A DNA stretch of 64,000 nucleotides from Phyllobacterium trifolii (GTDB lineage Bacteria > Pseudomonadota > Alphaproteobacteria > Rhizobiales > Rhizobiaceae). Below the pieces are notes generated by a model that saw only the letters and a program-made list of their open reading frames with translations, had not been told where the DNA came from and searched no databases. The stretch spans positions 310,001 through 374,000 of the forward strand of contig NZ_JACHXN010000004.1 in assembly GCF_014192095.1 (NCBI RefSeq). The letters run 5' to 3'. Below, one piece after another: positions 17,521 to 25,643 of the stretch; the first letter of the stretch is position 1; each line of letters begins with the position of its first letter. Both the position numbers and the translations under genes were made by a program.

Positions 17521-17951
17521 GTTGTCATCTCCGCTATGGCGCGCAAAGCGAGTCGGTAACCGTAGGCACCGAAGCCGGCCATCACAGCCGTCGCAGTCGT
17601 CGATACAAGCGACTTGTGATAGATTGCTTCGCGCTGATGTATGTTAGAAATATGCAGCTCGATCTTTGGACCGGCGAAGGTCTTCAATGCATCGAGGATG
17701 GCAATCGACGAAAAGCTGAAACCGGCAGGGTTGATGATGATCCCGGCGGCCTCATGACGGGCCGAATGGATCGACTCGATGATTTCGCCTTCAAAGTTCG
17801 ACTGGCGAAAGTCGATGGTCAGTCCGAGTTCGGCCGCATCCGCCATGCACCAGCTGCGGATATCGTCCAGCGTGGTATGGCCGTATATATCGGGCTCGCG
17901 CTCACCGAGAAGGTTGAGATTCGGCCCATTCAGAATGAAAATATTACGCAT
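17517..17951 (-). CDS. Type II dehydroquinase homologue with altered substrate pocket
   Basis: 144 residues from ATG 17951 (AGGGAAC ribosome site). The fold signature [10 protein letters not shown] is shared with the copy at 9218, here [18 protein letters not shown] with Arg18 and Tyr23 retained, and Asn74 and His100 retained. Two residues that bind the substrate carboxylate or ring in characterised type II enzymes are changed: His80 is Phe (NPAGFSFSS) and Arg111 is Tyr (REAIYHKS). It probably keeps dehydratase chemistry on a modified substrate, or is otherwise specialised. It overlaps the following dehydrogenase gene by 4 bases. Confidence 0.85.
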   Translation of the reverse strand: MRNIFILNGPNLNLLGEREPDIYGHTTLDDIRSWCMADAAELGLTIDFRQSNFEGEIIESIHSARHEAAGIIINPAGFSFSSIAILDALKTFAGPKIELHISNIHQREAIYHKSLVSTTATAVMAGFGAYGYRLALRAIAEMTT

Positions 17952-18043
17952 ATCGAAGTTCCCTGCGGCTGATCGGGAGCGCGGCTGCGTAGAGCGGCCG
18001 CGCTCCCATTGCGTCATCACGTCAATGAAGATCGTTGCAGCCG

Positions 18044-18874
18044 TTATTGTACGGTGAACGGAACACCCTCTAGCTTTTCAGGGAAGTTCGGCAAATCCTC
18101 ACCGAGCCACTTCTTGTTGATGGCCGCCAGACGGCCGTCAGCGCGGATCTTGTCGATGAACTGGTTGAGCCAGTCATTGATTTCCTTGTCGCCGAGCTTG
18201 GTAGTGACGCCCATCCACTGCTCGTTGAAAACGACCTTCTGCTCGAAATCATTGCCAGGAGCGGCCTTGTCCAGGTTGATCTTGTAGGTGGTGTTGCCGC
18301 CGATGGCGTCGACCTGTCCGGATACAAGCGCCTGCATATTGGAGCTGTCATCGTCGAAGCGGCGGATATTCGGAACATCGCCGAGCGCTGCCGTAATCGC
18401 CTTGTCCTGCGCTGCGCCGCGCGGCACGCCTATACGAAGGTCCTTGGCGTCCTCGATGGTCGTGATCTTGTTCTTTGCGCTGGACAAAAGAATGATCTTC
18501 AACCCGGCATAGGGCTTTGTGAACTGTACCGCCTTGGCGCGATCGGGATACATGCCCATGACGGCCATCTGCAGGTCGACCTTGCCGGTCAGAAGGTTTG
18601 GAATACGGGCAGCAACGGCGTTCGGTACGAATTCGACCTTCACGCCCATTTCTTCCCCGATGAGATTTGCCACGTCGACATCGTAGCCGATGTTTTTGCC
18701 GCCGGCATCGATGGAGCCCCAGGGCGCCTGTTCACCCATGACGCCGACGCGGATGACACCGGCTTCCTTGATCTTTTCCAGCGCCTGCGCATGGGCGTTG
18801 GATGCAGCGAGCGCCATGGTGACCCCTGCCACCATCGCAAGTGCTGTGGTCCGAAATGAAAAATTACCCAACAT
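18044..18874 (-). CDS. Periplasmic substrate-binding protein of the polar amino acid-type ABC transporter
   Basis: 276 residues with a signal peptide (residues 1-29, cleavage after ASNAHA) and the SBP_bac_3 fold: GVIRVGVMGEQAPWG, GYDVDVANLIGEEMG, VPNAVAARIPNLLTGKVDLQMAVMGMYPDRAKAVQFTKPY. In amino-acid binders the ligand pocket contains an Arg in the xxxRxPxLxxGxxD segment; here this reads AARIPNLLTGKVD. It precedes the second dehydroquinase by about 90 bases and should deliver the substrate to the permeases encoded downstream. High expression is usual for such proteins. Confidence 0.92.
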   Translation of the reverse strand: MLGNFSFRTTALAMVAGVTMALAASNAHAQALEKIKEAGVIRVGVMGEQAPWGSIDAGGKNIGYDVDVANLIGEEMGVKVEFVPNAVAARIPNLLTGKVDLQMAVMGMYPDRAKAVQFTKPYAGLKIILLSSAKNKITTIEDAKDLRIGVPRGAAQDKAITAALGDVPNIRRFDDDSSNMQALVSGQVDAIGGNTTYKINLDKAAPGNDFEQKVVFNEQWMGVTTKLGDKEINDWLNQFIDKIRADGRLAAINKKWLGEDLPNFPEKLEGVPFTVQ

Positions 18875-19081
18875 GAAAAGTCCTCCTCTTGTTGCCGTTG
18901 GTCAAATTTTTTGGAGCGGCAAAACTCCTCTTTTGCCATTTGGCGTCGCCAAAGGCGTCTTTCGAAGCGTCGACCCGCTCGATCTCTATATTTCTAATTC
19001 GGCCCTCGGGTTCACCTATGTGTCCAACCGCCTCAAGACGATGACGGGGATGATACTGCGATATCTTGCTCCGGATGGGCA

Positions 19082-19987
19082 TCAGGACCTCGCTGCCATC
19101 GACCGATAGTGAGAAACAGTATGCGAAATGCCTTCGCGGAGCGGCGTAAAAGGCATTGCTCCAAGCAGCGTACGATTGTCGGTCGGAGCGATGTCTGGCG
19201 CCATCGGAACGGCCGGTCCGGCGAAATCGATCCTTGCTCCCGGAACTTCGTCCACGATCGCCGCGATCACATCGGGCACATCTTCCGTAGCGCCGCCCAA
19301 TGAAATCGCGTGGGCGCCTTCAAATGACCGGGTTGCCGCTGCGGCAAAGGCGGCCGCCACGTCTGCGACAAAAACCAGATCCTGCGGACCGGAATAGCCG
19401 ATCGTATAGGCATTGCCCAAAACTGCTTCGCGGCAGGCGATCGTCGGTCCGGCTGTAAGCCCAACCTCGCGGCCGGGGCCATAAACGACCGTAGGGCGCA
19501 GCCCGATGCTGGCGATGCCGGCATCGTGCCAATAGGCGCGCGCGCTGCCCTCACAGGCAAGCTTGAAGGCTCCATAGTGCGTGACTGGATAAGGTGCGGC
19601 GCCGTCATCGGGACCGAACACCGCCGCACTGCTGGCATAGGCAACACGCCGGATTCCATTGGTCTTAGCCGCTTCGAAGACGTTCAGCGTCCCGATCAGA
19701 TTGACCTTGGCGCCAAGAATGGGATCGTTCTTGCAAGCCGGGGTAAGCAGTGCCGCCAGGTGAATAATGGATGAACAATCACGTGCTGCCTCGTTCAGGG
19801 CATCGCCATCGGTGATGTCGCCCTGGAACCACTCGACGCGATCCGCCTGCTCGCCGGCAATCTCCCGCAGGATCCGGCGGTCGACCGCGCGGTCGAAGAT
19901 GCGGACCGCATGACCCTGCGCGGTCAGCGCCTTGAGGATCCAGCCGCCCAGGAAACCCGCACCGCCGGTGACTAATATCCGCGTCAT
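19082..19987 (-). CDS. NAD-dependent epimerase/dehydratase family protein
   Basis: 301 residues, extended SDR fold with N-terminal ILVTGGAGFLGGWIL and active-site region AYASSAAVFGPDDGAAPYPVTHYGAFKLACEG, where Tyr and Lys of YxxxK are seen as YGAFK. It acts on sugar- or polyol-like substrates with NAD. Its start overlaps the stop of the preceding dimeric-barrel gene by 4 bases. A 207-base gap separates it from the binding protein, so an internal promoter may lie there. Confidence 0.85.
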   Translation of the reverse strand: MTRILVTGGAGFLGGWILKALTAQGHAVRIFDRAVDRRILREIAGEQADRVEWFQGDITDGDALNEAARDCSSIIHLAALLTPACKNDPILGAKVNLIGTLNVFEAAKTNGIRRVAYASSAAVFGPDDGAAPYPVTHYGAFKLACEGSARAYWHDAGIASIGLRPTVVYGPGREVGLTAGPTIACREAVLGNAYTIGYSGPQDLVFVADVAAAFAAAATRSFEGAHAISLGGATEDVPDVIAAIVDEVPGARIDFAGPAVPMAPDIAPTDNRTLLGAMPFTPLREGISHTVSHYRSMAARS

Positions 19988-20682
19988 GAGCGAGCCCTCA
20001 TGTCTTCAGCCGTGAGGGAAAATGCCGTTTCATAGATATTGCTGACGGGGCCGGCCAAAACGCCGGTGGCAAGCGCCAGCCGCTCGGCCTCGGGCAAGGC
20101 GGAGTGCAAACCTGGGCTGGACGAGCCCTCGATCAGGATCACGACATCAAATCCCGTCTCGCGCATTTCCTTGCGCAACTCGGTTTCGCGTGTGCGCACG
20201 CTGGAAACCTCGTTGCGGGAAACACCGATGTGAACGCTGGAGACGCCACGCACGGCGAGAATGGCTTCGGCAAGCAACTGCGCCTTTGCCTTCAACTGCT
20301 TTTCGGCATCATTGCCCGCAAGGTCGAAGCGGATCGTCGCCATGCTGCCGCCATCGCCGTTGCCCACTGTCGCGATCGTCTCGCAGGCAACGCGCAGGAA
20401 ATTCTGGAAGCTTGGCGCAATAGCTGTTGTCCAGGGCGTCGGGTTGTTGAGGCGCTCGAGATAGTCGGGTGATCGGAAGGTTTCGAGGCTTTCGCCCGCA
20501 TAGATCGTACCGAAGGCGTAGCGGGACGCATTGGGCGCGTGCAAGCGCTTGCCCGTGGTGAAACCAGGAATGGACAAGCGTTCCGGCATATGTTCGCGCG
20601 TATGCCATTCAATGTAGTCCATGACAGCGCCCTCGGCGATGTCATGCCACATCACGAGAAAGGCAGAGCCCTTCAGTCCCAT
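19984..20682 (-). CDS. EthD-like/dimeric alpha-beta barrel protein of unknown function
   Basis: 232 residues from ATG 20682, preceded by GGGAGGAGAAAAAG; the in-frame extension upstream to 20781 lies in the promoter region. The N-terminal half (FLVMWHDIAEGAVMDYIEWHTREHMPERLSIPGFTTGKRL) resembles small ferredoxin-like dimeric barrels, with a second similar half from about residue 115. The conserved WHTREHMPERL suggests a metal- or substrate-binding histidine pair. Such proteins often act as isomerases, lactone-processing enzymes or EthD-like accessory proteins. It is the first gene of the long minus-strand operon and is coupled by a 4-base overlap to the epimerase. Confidence 0.6.
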   Translation of the reverse strand: MGLKGSAFLVMWHDIAEGAVMDYIEWHTREHMPERLSIPGFTTGKRLHAPNASRYAFGTIYAGESLETFRSPDYLERLNNPTPWTTAIAPSFQNFLRVACETIATVGNGDGGSMATIRFDLAGNDAEKQLKAKAQLLAEAILAVRGVSSVHIGVSRNEVSSVRTRETELRKEMRETGFDVVILIEGSSSPGLHSALPEAERLALATGVLAGPVSNIYETAFSLTAEDMRARS

Positions 20683-20724
20683 TCTTTTTCTCCTCCCATT
20701 CGCCTTGTCCGTTGCTGCTCCCGC

Positions 20725-20788
20725 TTGACAAGCAGGCCGTTTCCGACCCATGTAGGCTACTAGAATGTTAGTATGTTGCAAATGTCAA
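20725..20788. promoter_or_regulatory. Divergent promoter/operator region of the catabolic island
   Basis: Between the minus operon and the plus-strand SDR lie TTGACA at 20725-20730 (plus) and TTGACA on the minus strand at 20788-20783. The inverted repeat TACTA-GAATGT-TAGTA spans 20758-20773 and overlaps the expected -10 area of the minus promoter. This suits a GntR-type operator that could control both arms. The -10 boxes are weak, so exact promoters are uncertain. Confidence 0.4.
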
Positions 20789-20837
20789 GCGCCACTTTTT
20801 GGCAAACAGACGTTCAGGGACAAGATTGGGAGACCAA

Positions 20838-21578
20838 ATGACGGAAAAAGAAACACCACGCGTCGCAATCGTAACGGGAGGAGCAGGCGGTCTCGGATTT
20901 CCGATCGCAGCACGTCTGGCAGCGAAGGGCCACAAGGTCGCCCTCTGGGATATCAATCGCGAGAGCGTCGAGGAAGCGGCAGCAAAACTGCCCGGCGCGA
21001 AAGGTTATGTCGTCGACGTGACGGACGCAGCGGCCGTCGATGCGGCAATGAAAGAAGTCGTGGCCGACATGGGGCCGCTTGGCATTCTCGTCACCGGCGC
21101 GGGCCATAACGGCCCAGTCGAAAGCTTCGCGAAATACCCATTGGACGGCTGGCGGTTTGTCATGTCACTCAACCTCGACGCGGTTTTCATCTGCTGCCAG
21201 GCAGCGGTCCGCGAAATGCTGAAGACCGGCTATGGCCGGATCGTCAACATTGCCTCGATTGCCGGCAAGGAGGGCAATCCCAATGCAGTGGCCTATTCCG
21301 CATCGAAGGGAGGCGTCATCGCCCTGACCAAATCGGTCGGCAAGGAACTCGCAACCACCGAGATCCGGGTGAACTGCGTCACGCCTGCGGCAATCGAAAC
21401 CGAGATGATGAACCAGCTGACGCCGGAATTCCGGGCCTATGTGACCGCGAAAATTCCTGTCGGCCGACTGGGCCAGGCCGATGAGGTTGCAGCGCTCGTC
21501 TCGTGGCTGGCTTCGGAGGAATGTTCGTTCTCCACGGGGGCAGTCTTCGACGTCTCCGGCGGCCGTGCGACCTATTGA
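20838..21578 (+). CDS. Short-chain dehydrogenase/reductase
   Basis: 246 residues from ATG 20838 (GGGAG site). Classical SDR motifs are visible: TGGAGGLG at 13-20 for NAD(P) binding, Asp38 in ALWDIN suggesting NAD preference, catalytic Ser140, Tyr153 and Lys157 (YSASK). The usual NNAG motif reads VTGAGH. It oxidises or reduces a hydroxyl/ketone. It is divergent from the transporter operon and followed 8 bases later by a TIM-barrel gene. In this setting it is a candidate quinate- or shikimate-type dehydrogenase. Confidence 0.88.
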   Translation: MTEKETPRVAIVTGGAGGLGFPIAARLAAKGHKVALWDINRESVEEAAAKLPGAKGYVVDVTDAAAVDAAMKEVVADMGPLGILVTGAGHNGPVESFAKYPLDGWRFVMSLNLDAVFICCQAAVREMLKTGYGRIVNIASIAGKEGNPNAVAYSASKGGVIALTKSVGKELATTEIRVNCVTPAAIETEMMNQLTPEFRAYVTAKIPVGRLGQADEVAALVSWLASEECSFSTGAVFDVSGGRATY

Positions 21579-21586
21579 GGCCTGAC

Positions 21587-22405
21587 ATGTACAAGCAGTA
21601 TCCACTTTCACTCGCCTTCCTGACCGTACAGGGCTGCCCGCCACTCGAGCACGTGAAGGCAGCCGCCGGGTCCGGCTACGATATGGCCGGGCTGCGCCTG
21701 ATCGCTCCGCATGGCCTGGAACTCGCCCATCCGATCGTCGGAAACACGTCCCTGATCCGGGAAATCAAAACAACGGCCGCGGATCTCGGGATATCCTTCT
21801 ACGACGGCGAAGTGTTCACGCTGTTGCCGGGGACCGATGTCGAAAGCTGGTTGCCGGTGATCGAGGTAGCAGCTGAATTTGGCATGCCGGTGATGCAGAT
21901 CACCTGTGAAGACCCTGACCTTTCCCGGGCGGGCGACAGGCTTGGCCGGATTGCCGACACCGCAGCACAGCACGGCATGAAGATGGCCATCGAATTCATG
22001 CGTTGGCGCTCCACCGCAACGATCCAGGATGCTGGCCGCCTTGTGGCAGCATCGGGACGCGACAATGTGGGGATTCTCCTCGACGCCTTGCACCTGTCGC
22101 GGTCCGGTGGAAGTCCTGCCGATGTCGCTGCTTTGCCGGCGGGCCAGGTTCTTTACCTTCAGCTCTGCGATGCCCCTGCCCTGCAGCCAGCCGACAATGC
22201 CGCCTGTATCGCGGAAGCAAGAACCGGGCGAATGTTTCCAGGCGACGGCGGACTGTGGCTGAACGAGCTGATGTCCGTCCTGCCGCGCGACATTACCATC
22301 AGTGTCGAGACGCCCCACAAGGGCGATTCGACATTGAGTTTCGCCGAGCGGGCCGAAAAGGGAATGGCGGCCACACGCCGTTTTCTTGACGCGCTCGAGA
22401 GCTGA
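21587..22405 (+). CDS. Sugar-isomerase-like TIM-barrel protein, paralogue of the QuiC barrel
   Basis: 272 residues from ATG 21587. It belongs to the AP-endonuclease-2/xylose-isomerase-like superfamily, with probable metal ligands Glu136 (MAIEFMRW), Asp166 (ILLDALHL), Gln192 (LYLQLCDAP) and Glu241 (ISVETPHKG). The same Glu-Asp-Gln-Glu pattern and a following PGDGGL motif occur in quiC and in the gene at 24469. It may isomerise or dehydrate a ring or sugar intermediate. Gln at the third ligand is also found in hydroxypyruvate isomerases, so dehydratase activity is not assured. Confidence 0.82.
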   Translation: MYKQYPLSLAFLTVQGCPPLEHVKAAAGSGYDMAGLRLIAPHGLELAHPIVGNTSLIREIKTTAADLGISFYDGEVFTLLPGTDVESWLPVIEVAAEFGMPVMQITCEDPDLSRAGDRLGRIADTAAQHGMKMAIEFMRWRSTATIQDAGRLVAASGRDNVGILLDALHLSRSGGSPADVAALPAGQVLYLQLCDAPALQPADNAACIAEARTGRMFPGDGGLWLNELMSVLPRDITISVETPHKGDSTLSFAERAEKGMAATRRFLDALES

Positions 22406-22516
22406 TGGCAACGGAGTTATTGAAGACTATTGCTTTCGTCGCGGCCTGCGTCATAGAGGACTAGCATTGCTCTGCACGATGGATGGGTACCGGCGAACAT
22501 TAGGAGGACCGTAGGA

Positions 22517-23230
22517 ATGGATCAAAGGCCACGATCCTCGCTGGGCGTTCGGGTAACCGAGAGATTGCGGCGGGCTATCCTCGATGGTGAAATCGAACTG
22601 GGCGACGCCTTGTCCGAAGACAAGCTGGCTACCACTCTCGGCGTCAGCAGAAGCCCGGTCAAAGAGGCCTTTGCGACGCTCGAACAGGAGGGATTGCTCG
22701 ATGTTCGTCCCCAAAGAGGCAGCTTCGTCTTCCTGCCGACGCATGAGGACACGGTGAACCTCTGCGAATTCCGCAAGATGATTGAAATCGAGGCACTGCG
22801 GCTCGCAATGCAGAGCCGGCGCGACGAAACCCTGACAGCCATGCGTACCGCAGCGGACGACATGAATGCCGCCTGTGAAGCCGGCGACGACCTGAACAGC
22901 GCGCGCGCCGACGGGCGCTTCCACGACGCTTCGCTCGAGCATTGCGGAAATCCCTACCTCATCAATGCCTACCGGCTCGTATCGAGCAAAGTAGCCGCAC
23001 TACGCTCACACCGCTCGACGCTCCCAACGCGCAAACAGGCGAGTGGCGAACATCTTGCCATTGTCGCAATGCTGGAGGCCGGAGATATGGTAAAGGCACT
23101 CGAATTGCTCAGCACGCATATTCTGATGATGTCGAAGCGATACGGCATAGGGACAGAGCCTGCGCGAAGCTCGGGAAGCCGGTCCGCCCGCAGCCCGACA
23201 CTGGACCATATCGGACCGCTTATCGACTGA
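22517..23230 (+). CDS. GntR family (FCD/FadR subgroup) transcriptional regulator
   Basis: 237 residues: N-terminal winged helix (VTERLRRAILDGEIELGDALSEDKLATTLGVSRSPVKEAFATLEQEGLLDVRPQRGSFV) and C-terminal all-helical FCD domain with the metal-ligand region ADGRFHDASLEHCGNP. FCD regulators usually repress catabolic operons and bind small carboxylates at a metal site. It follows the TIM-barrel gene by 111 bases in the same direction and has an AGGAGG site. It shares the RFHDAxxEHCGNP motif with the second regulator at 25644. Confidence 0.9.
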   Translation: MDQRPRSSLGVRVTERLRRAILDGEIELGDALSEDKLATTLGVSRSPVKEAFATLEQEGLLDVRPQRGSFVFLPTHEDTVNLCEFRKMIEIEALRLAMQSRRDETLTAMRTAADDMNAACEAGDDLNSARADGRFHDASLEHCGNPYLINAYRLVSSKVAALRSHRSTLPTRKQASGEHLAIVAMLEAGDMVKALELLSTHILMMSKRYGIGTEPARSSGSRSARSPTLDHIGPLID

Positions 23231-23244
23231 GCGGCCGTTGGGGT

Positions 23245-24435
23245 TCATCGACCGCCGCAGCGGTTCCAGCCCCGCCCCGCGTCGCCGAAAGCTTCGTAGC
23301 CGTCCGCCGTTACCGCAACCGTGTCTTCCAGCTTTATGAAACCGAGTCGCGGATGCTGCCAGGTCGTTTCGATCGACAACACCATTCCCGTCTCAAGTGC
23401 CAGACCACGATGCGTCGCTGGATACGGGATCGGCCCGTCATCGAGAAGCCGCGGTGCCTCGTGGGAAACCAGTCCCATCCCATGTGCAACGAAACTCATG
23501 CGTCCGTCCCGTTTCGCTGACATGAGCGGCGCGGTTGCCGCGAAGATATCCTGGCCGATGGCCCCACTGCGTATCGGTCGTCTGGCTGCTTGCTGTATCT
23601 CTTCGATGACTGCCAGCGCATCTTCTAGCTCTGGCGAAGGCTGGCCGAGGATGCCCATGCGACAAAGATCGCCGATGTAGCCGCGATAGTTTCCGCCAGA
23701 ATCGAGCGATACGATATCGCCTTCCTGCAAACGTTGATCCGAGGGGGCACGGTTCTGGCTGGTTCCCGCGGTGATCAGGCAATACTCGAACACCAGGTCG
23801 CGTTGCACCTCCTCCCGGCGCAGAATCTCGACGATATCCTGCTTGGTCTGGCCCGGCTCTATACGGGAAAACGTCGCCGTAATGGCGTCGACCACGCGCT
23901 CCGATGCCTGCCTGAGATCAGCGAGTTCTGCGGAGGTCTTCACCGCCCGCAGCGATTCCAGAGTTTCGACGCAATCCGAAATGTCAGCATGCGGCAAACC
24001 CGCGCGAAGCACCTGAAATGCGTCGGCCGGCAGGAAACCCAGTTCCACTCCGATTGAGGATACCGGAATTCCGGAAGCCTCTATACGTTCGAGGCAGTAG
24101 TGCATCGAATCGACAGACCCCCGTGCCTTCAGGTCGAGGGTGCCCGGCCAGAAACGGCCGAGATCACGCTCGTAACCTTCGTTGGGATTGCCTATATAGG
24201 CGGCAAGATCGGGACGACCTTTGGGATAGATCAGGATTGGTAGATAGCGGCTGAGGCCGGTCGCATCCATGTAGTCGAACATGAAAAAGCGATAGCCGCC
24301 GAGCAGGTACTGAACATTGTGCTTCGACGACACGAGAAGCACGTCGAGCCCGCTCTCCTGCATCAACCGATCAAGCAATGCCGTGTCGAAAGGCGGCGCC
24401 GCTGTCGTCCGTGAAGCAATCATCGTTTCCTCCAT
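23245..24435 (-). CDS. M24 family metallopeptidase (Xaa-Pro peptidase/creatinase-like)
   Basis: About 396 residues from one of the ATGs at 24441-24423. An N-terminal creatinase-type domain precedes a pita-bread domain with the five metal ligands visible: DSGG, GDLCR, VAHGMGL, SIETTW and KLEDTV. Members hydrolyse Xaa-Pro bonds, creatine-like C-N bonds or related amides. Convergent with the GntR gene (15-base gap), and upstream of it on the same strand is the TIM-barrel gene at 24469, 28-34 bases away, so these two form an operon. It could release a carboxylate from a conjugate; that is speculation. Confidence 0.82.
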   Translation of the reverse strand: MEETMIASRTTAAPPFDTALLDRLMQESGLDVLLVSSKHNVQYLLGGYRFFMFDYMDATGLSRYLPILIYPKGRPDLAAYIGNPNEGYERDLGRFWPGTLDLKARGSVDSMHYCLERIEASGIPVSSIGVELGFLPADAFQVLRAGLPHADISDCVETLESLRAVKTSAELADLRQASERVVDAITATFSRIEPGQTKQDIVEILRREEVQRDLVFEYCLITAGTSQNRAPSDQRLQEGDIVSLDSGGNYRGYIGDLCRMGILGQPSPELEDALAVIEEIQQAARRPIRSGAIGQDIFAATAPLMSAKRDGRMSFVAHGMGLVSHEAPRLLDDGPIPYPATHRGLALETGMVLSIETTWQHPRLGFIKLEDTVAVTADGYEAFGDAGRGWNRCGGR

Positions 24436-24468
24436 CTTCACGCCTGGACGACCCGCAATATGGCGGCT

Positions 24469-25314
24469 TCAACCTGCTGCGCGTGTGGGCCGGGTCGTTC
24501 GTGCAGCGTCCAATTCGTCCATGAATGCCCGGCAGGTTTCCAGTGTCAGCTTGCTCCACTCCGATGGTCCCATGGCCGCAAGCCTGGAATGACTCGGCAC
24601 CTCGACACTGACGATCAGGTTGTCGGGCAGCGCCGCTATGATGCCAGCGACATCGACGCCGCCCTCGCCCGGCAACAGCCGCTCCTGCCTTGCGGTGAAC
24701 AGCAGCTCCTCCCGGCTCGCGGGAATTCCCGGCGGCGCATCACAAATCTGGAAATAGCTCATGCGGGTGGGATCGATCGCGGCGATGTCGGCAAGCGTTG
24801 TCTTGGAGCGTGCCACATGGATGAGATCGATCAGCATCTCGCCGTTTGCGCGCGCGGCCTCTGTGACGATACGGCTCGCCGTGGCCGCATTGTTCAGAGT
24901 CGTCCAGGGCGTGAATTCAAGATTGATCGTCAGGCCGAATGGCGCCGCAGCGTCGCAAAGCAAACCATAAGTTTCGGTCATCCGCGCCCCATCCGGATCG
25001 TCGCCAGCAACAACGATGGTGCGGGCACCGACTTTTGCCGACGCCTCCAGCATGGGAAGCCAAAGCTCGACCCCCGACACTCCATCAATGCGGGCAATCT
25101 CGACATCCAGTACCTTGACGCCTGTGTCGTCGATGCGCAGCAGCGTTTCGCGAAGCATGGCTGGATCGTTCATCAACGGAAAGGCTTGGCCGCCCGGCAG
25201 AGTAGGCATCATGCGGATGCCGGCCAGATCGTATCCTGCCTCGGCAGCGAATTCGATCATCTTTGGCGGGCTGGTCTCGAGCGTCATGTACGAAAGCGAA
25301 TACAGCCTGCCCAT
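24469..25314 (-). CDS. Sugar-isomerase-like TIM-barrel protein, second paralogue
   Basis: 281 residues from ATG 25314, chosen because MGRLYSLSYMTLETSPPKMIEF aligns with the start of the paralogue at 21587; longer in-frame starts run into the operator. Ligand pattern: Glu133 (NLEFTPW), Asp163 (MLIDLIHVARS), Gln189 (SYFQICDAP), Glu238 (VSVEVPSH), with LLPGEGG as in quiC. It heads an operon with the M24 gene. With the gene at 21587 and the quiC barrel it makes three related barrels in one locus, each near or with its own regulator. Confidence 0.82.
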   Translation of the reverse strand: MGRLYSLSYMTLETSPPKMIEFAAEAGYDLAGIRMMPTLPGGQAFPLMNDPAMLRETLLRIDDTGVKVLDVEIARIDGVSGVELWLPMLEASAKVGARTIVVAGDDPDGARMTETYGLLCDAAAPFGLTINLEFTPWTTLNNAATASRIVTEAARANGEMLIDLIHVARSKTTLADIAAIDPTRMSYFQICDAPPGIPASREELLFTARQERLLPGEGGVDVAGIIAALPDNLIVSVEVPSHSRLAAMGPSEWSKLTLETCRAFMDELDAARTTRPTRAAG

Positions 25315-25392
25315 GCATTTAATCCCTTGATTGTCGTCTACGAACGGTTCCAGCGGTTGAACATGCTGCCCGCACGCCACCGCATCTCTCGA

Positions 25393-25410
25393 TACTGTTG
25401 ACATACAGTA
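25393..25410. promoter_or_regulatory. Candidate GntR operator
   Basis: TACTGTTGACATACAGTA is an inverted repeat with 6-base arms TACTGT/ACAGTA about a 6-base centre and it contains a TTGACA -35-like box. It lies about 80 bases before the TIM-barrel start on the minus strand and about 50 bases before the small plus-strand reading frame at 25457. FCD-type GntR proteins bind short palindromes of this kind, and one is encoded 230 bases away. Confidence 0.45.
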
Positions 25411-25456
25411 CCTCATTTGACAAGCATTCCATGCAACAGGTTTGGAGGACAATTCA

Positions 25457-25561
25457 ATGAAGGCACTGGGGTTTCTGGGAAAGGGAAGCATGGATTATGA
25501 CGATGTTTCCAGCATCGACCGTGGGGAGGTCGATGCCACGAAACTAGTGCTGCCGAATTGA
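25457..25561 (+). pseudogene. Truncated 34-residue reading frame resembling a dehydrogenase N-terminus
   Basis: The frame reads MKALGFLGKGSMDYDDV and stops after 34 codons. It has an excellent ribosome site (GGAGG nine bases before the ATG), which is rare for a random short frame. The MKAL-(x)n-G-(x)n-Y-DV pattern is how many zinc-type medium-chain alcohol dehydrogenases begin. I infer a dehydrogenase gene whose body was deleted, leaving its start in front of the GntR gene; a genuine small peptide is the alternative. The remainder of the 25315-25643 gap holds the operator above and nothing else recognised. Confidence 0.3.
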
Positions 25562-25643
25562 TGGCTTGGTTTCCGATTTTTTCTGAATCCAAGACCTCCA
25601 GCCGACCACTGGACGCCCGCGGTATTTAGGGTACAACAAAACC

